A DNA stretch of 64,000 nt from Pelagibacteraceae bacterium AG-430-P08 (GTDB lineage Bacteria; Pseudomonadota; Alphaproteobacteria; Pelagibacterales; Pelagibacteraceae). The position numbers and the translations under genes were made by a program. The stretch lies in NCBI GenBank assembly GCA_003212925.1, contig QCOL01000001.1, positions 1 through 64,000 on the forward strand, in the 5' to 3' direction. This document shows, in pieces, positions 47,532 through 57,714 of this stretch; the first letter of the stretch is position 1, and every line of letters starts with the position of its first letter. Below the pieces are notes generated by a model, which had not been told where the DNA came from, did no database searches, and was given only the letters and a program-made list of their open reading frames with translations.

Positions 47532-48155
47532 ATGAAACAATTGAAAATAAATAAGCTTCAGAATTCTCTAAGAAATAAATTCTTAAAATCTAATGTAAAT
47601 ATGATAGCTCCAGAAACAATCTATTTCTCTCAAGATACTAAAATTGGAAAAAATGTGACTATAGAACCATACGTGGTTATTGGAGCAAAAGTGAAGATTG
47701 GAAGCAATGTTACTATAAAATCTTTCAGTCATTTAGAGAATTGTAGAATCGAAAATAAAGTTGAAATAGGCCCTTATGCAAGAATAAGACCTGGTACAAC
47801 TTTAAAAGAGGGATCTAAAATTGGAAATTTTGTTGAGATTAAAAAAAGTACTATTGGAAAAAAATCCAAGATAAATCATTTAACTTATGTTGGTGATACC
47901 TCAATTGGTAAATCAGTCAATGTTGGAGCTGGGACAATAACATGTAATTATGATGGCATAAAAAAATACAAAACTAGAATAAAAGATAGAGTTTTTATTG
48001 GTTCCAACTCTTCATTAGTGGCTCCACTAACACTTGAGGAAAATAGCATAATTGGAGCTGGATCAGTAATTACAAAAAGTGTGAGTAAAAAATCTCTAGC
48101 GTTAACTAGAAGTCAACAACTAGAGGTAAAAAACTATAAAAGAAAGTCTAAATAA
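47532..48155 (+). CDS. glmU: GlmU C-terminal-type glucosamine-1-phosphate N-acetyltransferase, lacking the N-terminal uridylyltransferase domain
   Basis: IGPYARIRPGTTLKEGSKIGNFVEIKKSTIGKKSKINHLTYVGDTSIGKSVNVGAGTITCNYDGIKKYKTRIKDRVFIGSNSSLVAPLTL; 207 aa only; directly upstream of glmS. Confidence 0.8.
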   Translation: MKQLKINKLQNSLRNKFLKSNVNMIAPETIYFSQDTKIGKNVTIEPYVVIGAKVKIGSNVTIKSFSHLENCRIENKVEIGPYARIRPGTTLKEGSKIGNFVEIKKSTIGKKSKINHLTYVGDTSIGKSVNVGAGTITCNYDGIKKYKTRIKDRVFIGSNSSLVAPLTLEENSIIGAGSVITKSVSKKSLALTRSQQLEVKNYKRKSK

Positions 48156-48157
48156 CT

Positions 48158-49978
48158 ATGTGTGGAATAATTGGAATTAATAGTAATAGACCTGTTTCAT
48201 CTACAATTATTAATTCTCTAAAAAAATTAGAATACAGAGGGTATGACTCAGCAGGTATAGCAACACTCTCAAAAAACGAAATTAATGAAGTTAAGTCTGA
48301 AGGGAGAGTTGATAATCTTGAAAATAATCTACTAGTTCAAAAAATGGAAGGAACCATTGGTATTGGACATGTTCGTTGGGCTACACATGGTTTGCCAAAT
48401 AGTGTGAATGCTCATCCTCACTCCTCACAAAATGTTTCAGTGGTTCACAATGGAATTATTGAAAATTCTACTTTGTTAAAAAAATTTTTAATAAGCAAAG
48501 GTCATAAATTTAAATCACAAACTGATACTGAGGTGATTGTACATTTAATCACAGAAAATTTAAAAACTGAAAATATTGTAAATTCAATTAAAAAAACTCT
48601 TAAATCTCTTCATGGTAGTTTTGCACTAGGTATAATATTTAAAGATCAGCCTGATTTGATTGTTGGTGCTAGAAGAGGATCTCCATTAGCTGTGGGGTAT
48701 GGTCCAAATGAAAATTATTTAGGTTCAGATTCATATGCACTTAAAGCAATGACGAATAAGATTACTTATTTAAATGATGGTGAATTTTGTATTATAAAAA
48801 AAGATCATGTTGAATTTTTTAATGAGCATGGAGATAAGATAAATAAAAAAGTTTTAGAATTATCTCTTGAAGATGAAAAATATGACAAAGGTGATTACAA
48901 ACATTTCATGGCCAAAGAAATAGAGGAACAACCAACAACATTAAAAAATGGAATTAATGAATATGTAGATACATTAAATAATGATATTAATATTTATAAT
49001 TTTCCTTGGAAAACAAATGAAATTTCCTCAGTAACTCTAATTGGTTGTGGAACAGCTTATCATTCTTGTCTACTTGCAAAATACTGGTTCGAAGAATTAA
49101 CCTCATTAGATGTTAATGTAGATATTGCTTCAGAATTTAGATACAGAAAAAACAGATTTAAAAAAGAAACTTTATATATATTTGTATCTCAATCTGGTGA
49201 AACGGCAGATACTTATGCGGCATTAGATTTATGTAATCAAAATGATATGAAAACATGTGCGGTTGTAAATGTAATTGAGAGTTCGATTGCTAGAGACTCT
49301 AAATTTGTTTTACCAATACATTGTGGGACTGAGATAGGAGTTGCATCTACTAAAGCCTTTTTGGGTCAAATCCTAATTTTATATATTTTAGCTTTGAAAT
49401 TGGGATTATTGAGAAAAGATTTAAAAAAAGAGCTGTTTAATGAAAAACTTAAGGACCTTAAATCTCTTCCAAAATTAGCAGAAAAGACTTTGTTGACCGA
49501 TAATAAAATACAGACAATATCTAATACCTTTAATGTAGCTAAAGGTTCAATGTTTCTAGGTAGAGGTTTTTCTTTTCCAATAGCATTAGAGGGTGCTTTA
49601 AAATTAAAAGAGTTATCTTATATTCATGCAGAAGGCTATCCAGCCGGTGAAATGAAACATGGACCTCTTGCCCTTATTGAAGAAGGAATGCCAGTTGTTG
49701 TGTTGGCACCTAGGGACAATTATTATAAAAAAACTATTTCTAACATGCAGGAGGTTATTGCAAGGGGTGCAAAAGTTTTATTAGTAACGAATAAAAGTAG
49801 TGATGAAGTTGTTTCTGAAAATATTTGGGAAAAAATAGAAGTTGAAAGTGCTAATGAGGACCTTTTACCCTTTCTTTTAACTATACCATTACAAAAATTA
49901 GCTTATTATTCAGCTCTTAAAAAAGGATTTGATATAGATAAGCCCAGAAATTTAGCTAAGTCAGTAACCGTTGAATAA
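48158..49978 (+). CDS. glmS: glutamine-fructose-6-phosphate aminotransferase
   Basis: MCGIIGINSNRPVSSTIINSLKKLEYRGYDSAGIAT, GHVRWATHGLPNSVNAHPH, FVSQSGETADT. Confidence 0.97.
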   Translation: MCGIIGINSNRPVSSTIINSLKKLEYRGYDSAGIATLSKNEINEVKSEGRVDNLENNLLVQKMEGTIGIGHVRWATHGLPNSVNAHPHSSQNVSVVHNGIIENSTLLKKFLISKGHKFKSQTDTEVIVHLITENLKTENIVNSIKKTLKSLHGSFALGIIFKDQPDLIVGARRGSPLAVGYGPNENYLGSDSYALKAMTNKITYLNDGEFCIIKKDHVEFFNEHGDKINKKVLELSLEDEKYDKGDYKHFMAKEIEEQPTTLKNGINEYVDTLNNDINIYNFPWKTNEISSVTLIGCGTAYHSCLLAKYWFEELTSLDVNVDIASEFRYRKNRFKKETLYIFVSQSGETADTYAALDLCNQNDMKTCAVVNVIESSIARDSKFVLPIHCGTEIGVASTKAFLGQILILYILALKLGLLRKDLKKELFNEKLKDLKSLPKLAEKTLLTDNKIQTISNTFNVAKGSMFLGRGFSFPIALEGALKLKELSYIHAEGYPAGEMKHGPLALIEEGMPVVVLAPRDNYYKKTISNMQEVIARGAKVLLVTNKSSDEVVSENIWEKIEVESANEDLLPFLLTIPLQKLAYYSALKKGFDIDKPRNLAKSVTVE

Positions 49979-50007
49979 TAGAAAAACTCTGATACAACAA
50001 TCCTGAG

Positions 50008-51393
50008 TTGAACATGAAAAATTGGAAAGTAAATAGCTGGAGAAAGTATCCTGTCAAACACATACCAACGTATGGTGATGAGAAGGAACTTGATAGTGTT
50101 TTAAATAAATTAAAAACATTTCCACCACTTGTATTTGCAGGTGAGACTAGACATTTAAAAGATCAATTATCTAAAGTAGTTGATGGTAAAGCTTTTTTAT
50201 TGCAAGGCGGTGACTGTGCTGAGAGTTTTGCAGAATTTCATCCCGATAATATAAGAGATACTTTTAAAGTAATTCTTCAAATGGCTTTGGTGATGACATA
50301 CTCTGCGTCTTTACCTATTGTAAAACTTGGTCGGATTGCAGGACAGTTTTCTAAACCAAGAAGTGCCCCTACAGAGAAACAAGGTGATATAGAATTACCA
50401 AGTTATTTAGGTGATAACATTAATGCAATAGACTTTAATGAAAAAGCTAGAAGACCTGATCCAAAAAGAATGTTTAAAGCATATTCTCAATCAGCTTCAA
50501 CACTCAACCTTTTACGAGCATTTTCAAAAGGTGGTTTTGCAGATTTGAACAAAGTTCATTTATGGAATTTAGATTATATAAAAAAAAGTCCTCAAGCAAA
50601 AAAATTTAAAGACTTAGAGGATAAAATCGCCGATGCTTTAGCATTCATGGAAGCATGCGGAATAACTTCAGACTTTAATAATAGATTATACACTGTAAAT
50701 TTCTGGACATCACATGAAGCGCTACACTTACCATTTGAGGAAAGTATGACTAGAGTAGACTCTACTACTGGTGAGTACCATGATACATCTGCTCACTTTG
50801 TTTGGATCGGAGATAGAACAAGACAATTAGATGGCGGACATGTCGAATTTTGTCGAGGAATAGAAAATCCGATTGGAATAAAATGTGGTCCCACTTCTAA
50901 ACCTGAAGAGATTGCCAAAATTTGTGAAGTATTAAATCCAAAAAATGAGAAAGGAAAAATAACCTTAATTTCAAGATTTGGTCATCAGAATGTTGAAAAG
51001 TTTTTACCAAAATTAATTAGAAGAATTAAAAAAGAAGGACTTAATGTTATTTGGTCATGTGACCCAATGCATGGGAATACAATTGTATCAACTACTGGTT
51101 TTAAAACGAGACCATTTAACAATGTAGTTAATGAAGTCAAAAATGTTTTTGGCGTTCATCAGTCTGAGGGATCTTACGCTGGTGGTTTACATGTTGAAAT
51201 GACTGGTCAAGATGTGACAGAGTGCACAGGTGGAGCTAGAAAAATATCCGATGCTGATTTATCAAGTAGATACCATACACATTGTGACCCTAGATTGAAT
51301 TCAGACCAGGCTTTAGAATTAGCCTTTTTAATTTCTGATGAAATTAAAAAGAATAGCAGCTATTCTAAAAATGCTATTCAAGCGGCATCTTAA
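50008..51393 (+). CDS. class II 3-deoxy-7-phosphoheptulonate synthase
   Basis: LLQGGDCAESFAEFHPDNIRDTFKVILQMALVMTY, KLGRIAGQFSKPRSAPTEKQGD, GGLHVEMTGQDVTECTGGA; start TTG 50008 or ATG 50014. Confidence 0.96.
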   Translation: MNMKNWKVNSWRKYPVKHIPTYGDEKELDSVLNKLKTFPPLVFAGETRHLKDQLSKVVDGKAFLLQGGDCAESFAEFHPDNIRDTFKVILQMALVMTYSASLPIVKLGRIAGQFSKPRSAPTEKQGDIELPSYLGDNINAIDFNEKARRPDPKRMFKAYSQSASTLNLLRAFSKGGFADLNKVHLWNLDYIKKSPQAKKFKDLEDKIADALAFMEACGITSDFNNRLYTVNFWTSHEALHLPFEESMTRVDSTTGEYHDTSAHFVWIGDRTRQLDGGHVEFCRGIENPIGIKCGPTSKPEEIAKICEVLNPKNEKGKITLISRFGHQNVEKFLPKLIRRIKKEGLNVIWSCDPMHGNTIVSTTGFKTRPFNNVVNEVKNVFGVHQSEGSYAGGLHVEMTGQDVTECTGGARKISDADLSSRYHTHCDPRLNSDQALELAFLISDEIKKNSSYSKNAIQAAS

Positions 51394-51432
51394 ACTATTG
51401 CTATCTGTTGTAAGATAATTAAATAAGATCAT

Positions 51433-52170
51433 ATGAGTCCTAAAGAAAAAACAAAATTTATATCAAATTTGATTAAATCTTATGTAGAAGGAATGCCCTC
51501 CAAAGCACAATCTTTGGTAATTGGTATTTCTGGTGGTATAGATTCTTCTGTCTCAAGCACATTAAGTGCTATGACCGGTCTAAGAACAATTGTTCTCACT
51601 ATGCCTATTAAACAAATAGAAAATCAACATGATCTTAGTTTAAAACATCAACAATGGCTGGTAAAAAATTTTAAAAATGTCGAAGCTCACACAATTAGCT
51701 TAGATAAATTATTTGAAACTTTTTCTTTAACATTAAATAAATTTGATAATGAACATGGTTTTGCAAATTCTAGAGCAAGATTGAGAATGACAACACTTTA
51801 TCAAGTGGCAGCTGCAAACAAAGGTATTGTTGTAGGCACAGGTAATAAAGTAGAAGATTTTGGTGTTGGATTTTATACAAAATATGGAGATGGTGGAGTA
51901 GATATTTCTCCTATAGCAGATTGTAATAAAACTGAAGTTTGGGAATTAGGTAAAGAATTGGGAATATTAAAGGAGATTATAGACGCTCCCCCAACAGACG
52001 GTTTATGGGACGACGGTAGAACTGACGAAGGTCAATTAGGTTTTAGTTATAATGAATTAGAGGATGCAATGAGTAATCCCGACTCACCCCACAAAGCTAA
52101 ATACGAAAAAATTAGAAATCAAAACTTGCATAAAATGGAGCCAATTCCAGTCTGCAAGATTCCTAGTTAA
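51433..52170 (+). CDS. nadE: NAD(+) synthetase
   Basis: VIGISGGIDSSVSSTLSAMTGLRTIVLTMPI, NSRARLRMTTLYQVAA, VGTGNKVEDFGVGFYTKYGDGGVDISPIAD. Confidence 0.95.
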   Translation: MSPKEKTKFISNLIKSYVEGMPSKAQSLVIGISGGIDSSVSSTLSAMTGLRTIVLTMPIKQIENQHDLSLKHQQWLVKNFKNVEAHTISLDKLFETFSLTLNKFDNEHGFANSRARLRMTTLYQVAAANKGIVVGTGNKVEDFGVGFYTKYGDGGVDISPIADCNKTEVWELGKELGILKEIIDAPPTDGLWDDGRTDEGQLGFSYNELEDAMSNPDSPHKAKYEKIRNQNLHKMEPIPVCKIPS

Positions 52171-52221
52171 TCAATTAGATTAACAAATCACTAAATAAGG
52201 TATATTTCTTAATCAGCTGAT

Positions 52222-53565
52222 ATGGATATTTTTTTAACAAATAATTTAAGTAATAAAAGAGAACTCTTTGTTCCAAAAGAAAAAAAAAATGTTGGAATGT
52301 ACGTTTGTGGACCTACAGTTTATGATGATCCTCATATAGGAAACGCAAGACCCTTAGTAATTTTTGATATTTTATTTAAATTATTAAAAAATGAATTTCG
52401 GACAGTAACATATGTGAGAAATATAACTGATATTGATGACAAAATAATTAAATCCTCAAAGGAGCAAAAAATTTCTACAACAGAACTCACAGGAAATGTA
52501 ACTTCAAGTTTTTTTAAAGATTGTGAATTTTTGAATTGTGAAAATCCTACTCATCAGCCAAAGGCAACTGAACATATTGAGCTAATGATTAAAATGATAA
52601 ATGATTTAATCAAAAAAGGATTTGCATATGAAAATAAAAGGCATGTTTATTTTGAGGTTAAAAAATTTTCCGATTATGGAAAATTGTCAAACAAAAATTT
52701 AGAGGATTTAGTTGCTGGATCTAGAGTAGAAATTAGTAAAAATAAAAAAAATTCAGAGGATTTTGTTTTATGGAAACCATCAAATACTGATGAACCTGCA
52801 TGGGATTCACCGTGGGGCAAAGGTAGACCAGGTTGGCATTTAGAGTGTTCAGCTATGTCAAAGAAATTCTTAGGTAATGAATTTGATATTCATGGTGGAG
52901 GTATAGACCTAATTTTTCCCCATCATGAAAATGAAATAGCTCAATCTAGATGTGCCAATGATACAAAAATTTTTGCAAATTATTGGGTCCATAATGCATT
53001 TATTACCATGTCTAATGAAAAAATGGCTAAATCGCAAGGGAACATCCTAAAGATAAAAGATTTTAGAAACAAGATTAGTGGTCAAATAATAAGATTAGCT
53101 TTAATGAGTGCACACTATAAACAGCCATTAGATTGGAACGATAAATTATTAAGTGATTGTGAAAGTACTTTGGATAAGTGGTATAAAGTATATTCATCTA
53201 ATCTTAAATCTGTCAAAGTTTCAGATGAAATTTTAAAACCGCTTTATGAAGATTTGAATACGCCTGGATATATCGCCAATCTTCACAAATTATATGAAAA
53301 AGCTAATAAAGGTGAAAACATAGATTTATTTATTTCAGCATGTAAATTTATTGGGTTAATGAACGAAACTAGTCAGCAATGGAATGAATTTAAAAAGAAA
53401 AGAGTTTCTTTAACTGAGTCAGAAATTGAAAATATGCTTAGTTTAAGAGATAAAGCTCGAGAAAATAAGAATTATAAAGAAGCAGATAGAATTAGAGATG
53501 AGCTCTTAGACAAAGGTGTTTTAATAGAGGACAAAGATGGTAAAACACTCTGGAAATTTAAATGA
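52222..53565 (+). CDS. cysS: cysteinyl-tRNA synthetase
   Basis: MYVCGPTVYDDPHIGNARPLVIFD, PGWHLECSAMSKKFLG, DIHGGGIDLIFPHHENEIAQSRC, MAKSQGN. Confidence 0.97.
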   Translation: MDIFLTNNLSNKRELFVPKEKKNVGMYVCGPTVYDDPHIGNARPLVIFDILFKLLKNEFRTVTYVRNITDIDDKIIKSSKEQKISTTELTGNVTSSFFKDCEFLNCENPTHQPKATEHIELMIKMINDLIKKGFAYENKRHVYFEVKKFSDYGKLSNKNLEDLVAGSRVEISKNKKNSEDFVLWKPSNTDEPAWDSPWGKGRPGWHLECSAMSKKFLGNEFDIHGGGIDLIFPHHENEIAQSRCANDTKIFANYWVHNAFITMSNEKMAKSQGNILKIKDFRNKISGQIIRLALMSAHYKQPLDWNDKLLSDCESTLDKWYKVYSSNLKSVKVSDEILKPLYEDLNTPGYIANLHKLYEKANKGENIDLFISACKFIGLMNETSQQWNEFKKKRVSLTESEIENMLSLRDKARENKNYKEADRIRDELLDKGVLIEDKDGKTLWKFK

Positions 53566-55163
53566 GCAAAGAAAGATTATACATATTTGATACAACACTA
53601 AGAGATGGAGCTCAAACGCAAGGAGTTGATTTTTCTTTAGAAGATAAAGAGAAGATTGCCTTAGCTTTGGATAATCTTGGTGTAGACTATATAGAGGCAG
53701 GATGGCCTGGGGCTAACCCAACAGATACGGAATTTTTTCAAAAGAAACATGATTTTAAAAATTCAAAACTCACATCTTTTGGGATGACAAAAAAATCTGG
53801 GCGAAGTGCAGAAAATGACACTGGTTTATCTGCACTTATGAATTCCAATACTTCTGCAGTATGTTTGGTAGGTAAGTCCTGGGACTTTCATGTCGATGTT
53901 GCTTTAGGAATAACAAATGATGAAAATCTAGATAATATTTCAGAGAGTGCCAAACATTTTGTTAAAGCAAAAAAAGAATTTATGTTTGATGCGGAACATT
54001 TTTTTGATGGTTATAAAGCAAATCCAAAATATGCACTTTCATGTATCAAAGCTGCTTATGATCAGGGTGCAAGGTGGGTGATACTATGTGATACAAATGG
54101 AGGTACACTTCCACATGAAGTTGCACAGATAGTAAGTGAAGTTACGAAAGTAGTACCAGGAAAAAACTTAGGAATCCATGCACATAACGACACTGGTAAT
54201 GCGGTTGCAAATTCATTAGCAGCGGTATTGTCTGGTGTTCGTCAAATTCAAGGTACAATAAATGGATTAGGTGAACGATGTGGAAATGCAAATTTAATGT
54301 CATTAATACCAACATTTTTTTTAAAGAGAGATTTTTCATCTCAATTTGAAATTGGTATAAAATCAAAAAACATCAAAAATTTAACTGATTGTTCAAGACT
54401 TTTAGATGAAATTTTAAATAGAAAACCAAACCAACATTTACCTTATGTGGGTGCTGCAGCTTTTTCACACAAAGGAGGATTGCATGTATCCGCTGTACAA
54501 AAAGATCCAAAAACTTATGAACATATCAACCCAGAAGAGGTTGGTAACACAAGAAATATTGTTGTCTCTGATCAGTCAGGAAAATCAAATATTATCTCAA
54601 GATTAAAAAGTATTAAAATTGATATTCAAGAGAATGATCCAAAAATTAAAAAATTATTAGACGAAGTAAAAGACAGAGAATTCATCGGTTATAGTTATGA
54701 TGGTGCTGATGCATCATTTGAATTATTAGCTAGAAGAATTATTGGAGAAATCCCAAGGTACATTTCTATTAATGAATATGATGTTTCGGTTAAAAAAAAT
54801 AAGTCTGGCGAAATAGTTTCTTCCGCAAAAGCCCAATTAGAAGTTGATGGAGAAAAAATTATGTGTGAAGGAGAGGGGAATGGTCCAGTAAATGCTTTAG
54901 ATAATGCCATCAGACAAAACGTTGATAGACTAGCAAAATACTCAAATTATTTAAAAGATTTGAAGCTGGTAGATTATAAAGTTAGAATCTTAAATACGGG
55001 AACTGAGGCTGTAACAAGAGTTTCAATTGAAAGCACAGATTCTCAAGGAAAAAATTGGTTTACTATTGGTGTCTCAACAAACATTATCGATGCTTCTTTC
55101 AAAGCATTAATTGACAGTTTGGATTATAAATTATTTAAAGATAATGCACCTGCAAGTAAATAA
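53562..55163 (+). CDS. cimA: (R)-citramalate synthase (LeuA-like)
   Basis: IFDTTLRDGAQTQGVDFSLEDKEKIALALDNLGVDYIEAGWPGANPTDTEFF, GIHAHNDTGNAVANSLAAVLSGVRQIQGTINGLGERCGNANL. Confidence 0.93.
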   Translation: MSKERLYIFDTTLRDGAQTQGVDFSLEDKEKIALALDNLGVDYIEAGWPGANPTDTEFFQKKHDFKNSKLTSFGMTKKSGRSAENDTGLSALMNSNTSAVCLVGKSWDFHVDVALGITNDENLDNISESAKHFVKAKKEFMFDAEHFFDGYKANPKYALSCIKAAYDQGARWVILCDTNGGTLPHEVAQIVSEVTKVVPGKNLGIHAHNDTGNAVANSLAAVLSGVRQIQGTINGLGERCGNANLMSLIPTFFLKRDFSSQFEIGIKSKNIKNLTDCSRLLDEILNRKPNQHLPYVGAAAFSHKGGLHVSAVQKDPKTYEHINPEEVGNTRNIVVSDQSGKSNIISRLKSIKIDIQENDPKIKKLLDEVKDREFIGYSYDGADASFELLARRIIGEIPRYISINEYDVSVKKNKSGEIVSSAKAQLEVDGEKIMCEGEGNGPVNALDNAIRQNVDRLAKYSNYLKDLKLVDYKVRILNTGTEAVTRVSIESTDSQGKNWFTIGVSTNIIDASFKALIDSLDYKLFKDNAPASK

Positions 55164-55877
55164 ATGAGTAAAGATAATATCTCATTTATTCTTCATAAAC
55201 CTCAATTATCAGAAAATATAGGAGCCTGTGCAAGAGCAATTAAAAACTTTAATTTTAAGAAATTGATTTTAATTAATCCAAAACCTGTCTTTCCTAATGA
55301 TAAAATTCTCGCCACATCGGTTGGAGCTAAAGATATTATCAAAAAAAGTAAAAATTATGACAATTTGGAAAAGGCAATCAGTAAAATTGACATTGTTATT
55401 GCTACTTCTGCAAGATTTAGAAATAAAAATGTCAAACATATTAACTTAGATGATTTAAAAAAAATTAATTATAAAAAGAAAATTGGTTTTTTGTTTGGTT
55501 CAGAGGCATCAGGTTTATCAAACGATGAAATCAGTTATGCTAATTATACTTTACAAATTCCAACTAATCCTGATTTTAAATCATTGAATTTATCTCATAG
55601 TTTGATCATAATTGCCCAATATGTTGCTAGTCTAATCAAAATTAATAAAACCCCATTTAAAAAATCTAAAAAGATTAAACCAGCCAGCAAAAAAGAAATT
55701 CAATTAATGTTAAGTCTTTGCATTAAAAAATTGGATGAAATTAATTTTTTTAGACCCAAGGAAAAGAGACCAAAAATGCTCGAGAACCTCAGAAATATCT
55801 TTTATAAAATGGACTTATCAGATAAAGAAACACGTATTTTATCAGGAGTATTTGCAAGTTTGGGTAAAAAACGTTGA
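55164..55877 (+). CDS. trmJ: RNA methyltransferase, TrmJ/TrmH (SPOUT) family
   Basis: FILHKPQLSENIGACARAIKNFNFKKLILINPK, GFLFGSEASGLSNDEISYANYTLQIPTNPDFKSLNLSHSLIIIAQYV. Confidence 0.88.
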   Translation: MSKDNISFILHKPQLSENIGACARAIKNFNFKKLILINPKPVFPNDKILATSVGAKDIIKKSKNYDNLEKAISKIDIVIATSARFRNKNVKHINLDDLKKINYKKKIGFLFGSEASGLSNDEISYANYTLQIPTNPDFKSLNLSHSLIIIAQYVASLIKINKTPFKKSKKIKPASKKEIQLMLSLCIKKLDEINFFRPKEKRPKMLENLRNIFYKMDLSDKETRILSGVFASLGKKR

Positions 55878-55905
55878 TTGACAAAATAATGAGTAAGTTT
55901 ATAAA
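55878..55905 (+). promoter_or_regulatory. Candidate sigma70-type promoter of rpsD
   Basis: TTGACA (55878-55883) - 16 bp - TATAAA (55900-55905); ATG at 55918. Confidence 0.6.
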
Positions 55906-55917
55906 CCCCAATACTAA

Positions 55918-56535
55918 ATGACAAAAAGATTAAACTCTAAACATAAAGTAGATAGACGACTTAAGGTAAATCTTTGGGGTAGACCTAAAAGCCCTTTTAA
56001 CAAAAGAGCTTATGGTCCTGGACAACATGGTCAAACTAAACCAGCTAAACCATCAGATTATGGAATTCAATTACAAGCTAAACAAAAGCTTAAATCATAT
56101 TATGGAAATATTAATGAAAGACAATTTCGAAATATTTATAAAAAAGCATCAATGCTAAAAGGTGATACTAGCGAAAATCTTATTGGTCTTTTAGAAAGAA
56201 GACTAGATGCGGTTATCTACAGAGCTAAATTTGCAACTACCATTTTTTCAGCGAGACAATTAATAAATCATGGTCATGTCAAAGTTAATGGAAAAAAAGT
56301 TAATATTTCTAGTTACTTGGTGAGAGAAGAAGACACAATAGAGATAAGAGATAAATCTAAACAACTTGCAATAATCGATATTGCTTTAGCTAGTAAAGAA
56401 AGAGAAGCACCAGAATATATTCAGCTAGATCAAAAAAATAAAAAATTCAAATTCGTAAGAATACCAAAATTTGAGGAAGTTCCTTATCCAATAGTTATGG
56501 AGCCAAATCTAGTAATTGAATATTACTCTAGATAA
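55918..56535 (+). CDS. rpsD: 30S ribosomal protein S4
   Basis: [72 protein letters not shown]. Confidence 0.98.
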   Translation: MTKRLNSKHKVDRRLKVNLWGRPKSPFNKRAYGPGQHGQTKPAKPSDYGIQLQAKQKLKSYYGNINERQFRNIYKKASMLKGDTSENLIGLLERRLDAVIYRAKFATTIFSARQLINHGHVKVNGKKVNISSYLVREEDTIEIRDKSKQLAIIDIALASKEREAPEYIQLDQKNKKFKFVRIPKFEEVPYPIVMEPNLVIEYYSR

Positions 56536-57148
56536 AAACTTGATTAAAAGAACATCAAAAAACTATATACAAACTACTTTATCAAAAAATAGCGACTGGA
56601 AGATTTTAGATATTGGCTGTGGTTATAGTGCAAATGAATTTGCAAACACAATCTGTGATGTTCAAGATTTATCAAAGTTTTATAAAGATAAAAATTTCAT
56701 AAAATTAGAAAATAAACAGTTACCTTTTAAAGATAATGAATTTGATTTTGTAATTGCTAGCCATGTATTGGAGCATGTGGAAGATTTTAAATTTTTTATT
56801 AATGAACTAGAGAGAGTATCAAAAAAAGGCTATATAGAATTACCTACTAAACTTGAAGATAATCTGGTATTTGAAAATAAAAAAGATCATTTGTGGCATA
56901 TGGATTTTGACGATGTGAACTCAAAATTGTTAATCTCAAATAAACTTCAGTATATAGAACCTATTTTAACTGTATCAATGATACAGAACCTACGTGAAAA
57001 TTTTAAAGGTAGTTTGGTTTTAGAATTATATTGGGAGGATAAAATTGATTACGATTTTGTTGAAAATAATCAGAATATTAAGAAACACAATTTATTAAAT
57101 TTATTTAGAAAATTTATTTCAAAAAAATTAAGATCTATTTACAATTAA
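56516..57148 (+). CDS. class I SAM-dependent methyltransferase (start uncertain; non-ATG, overlaps rpsD)
   Basis: [67 protein letters not shown]. Confidence 0.82.
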   Translation: MNITLDKNLIKRTSKNYIQTTLSKNSDWKILDIGCGYSANEFANTICDVQDLSKFYKDKNFIKLENKQLPFKDNEFDFVIASHVLEHVEDFKFFINELERVSKKGYIELPTKLEDNLVFENKKDHLWHMDFDDVNSKLLISNKLQYIEPILTVSMIQNLRENFKGSLVLELYWEDKIDYDFVENNQNIKKHNLLNLFRKFISKKLRSIYN

Positions 57149-57480
57149 TTTTTTTTGTAGGTTATACCTTTGTCATCCAAAAATTTTTTTAATTCGCCAT
57201 TCTCATACATTTCTTTAACAATATCGCATCCCCCAACAAATTCCTTTTTTATATAAAGTTGAGGAATAGTAGGCCAATCACTAAAAACTTTAATGCCCTC
57301 TCTAATTGATTGATCTTCAAGAACATTTACGCTTTTAAAATTTACCCCAAGTATTTTAAGCATATTTGAAACAGCCATTGAGAAACCACATTGGGGAGCA
57401 TCTGGTGTTCCTTTCATAAATAAACATACTTCGTTATTATCAATATGGTTTTGAATTAAACTTTTTATTTTTTCATCCAT
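57145..57480 (-). CDS. grxD: monothiol glutaredoxin, Grx4 family
   Basis: VCLFMKGTPDAPQCGFSMAVSNMLKILG, VFSDWPTIPQLYIKKEFVGGCDIVKEMYENGEL. Confidence 0.96.
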   Translation of the reverse strand: MDEKIKSLIQNHIDNNEVCLFMKGTPDAPQCGFSMAVSNMLKILGVNFKSVNVLEDQSIREGIKVFSDWPTIPQLYIKKEFVGGCDIVKEMYENGELKKFLDDKGITYKKN

Positions 57481-57710
57481 TATTGTTCCTTTGTTTTAAT
57501 TGCTAATGCGTGTAATTCATTTCCCATTCTTCCTTTTAATGAATTATAAACCATTTTATGTTGATCAATTTTACTTTTACCTGCAAAATGACTAGATGTT
57601 ACTGTCGCTGAATAATGATTTCCATCGCCAGCTAAATCTTGTATCTCAACAGAGGCATCAGGCATAGCCTCTTTGATAAATTTTTCAATTTCTTTTAAAT
57701 CCATTGCCAT
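57480..57710 (-). CDS. bolA: BolA family protein
   Basis: IKEAMPDASVEIQDLAGDGNHYSATVTSSHFAGKSKIDQHKMVYNSLKGRMGNELHALAIKT. Confidence 0.95.
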   Translation of the reverse strand: MAMDLKEIEKFIKEAMPDASVEIQDLAGDGNHYSATVTSSHFAGKSKIDQHKMVYNSLKGRMGNELHALAIKTKEQ

Positions 57711-57714
57711 AATA

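Noticed and set aside
49980-50013. AACTC...GAGTT near the DAHP synthase start
   Set aside because: Only a 5-bp stem with a long loop; not comparable to the strong hairpins elsewhere.
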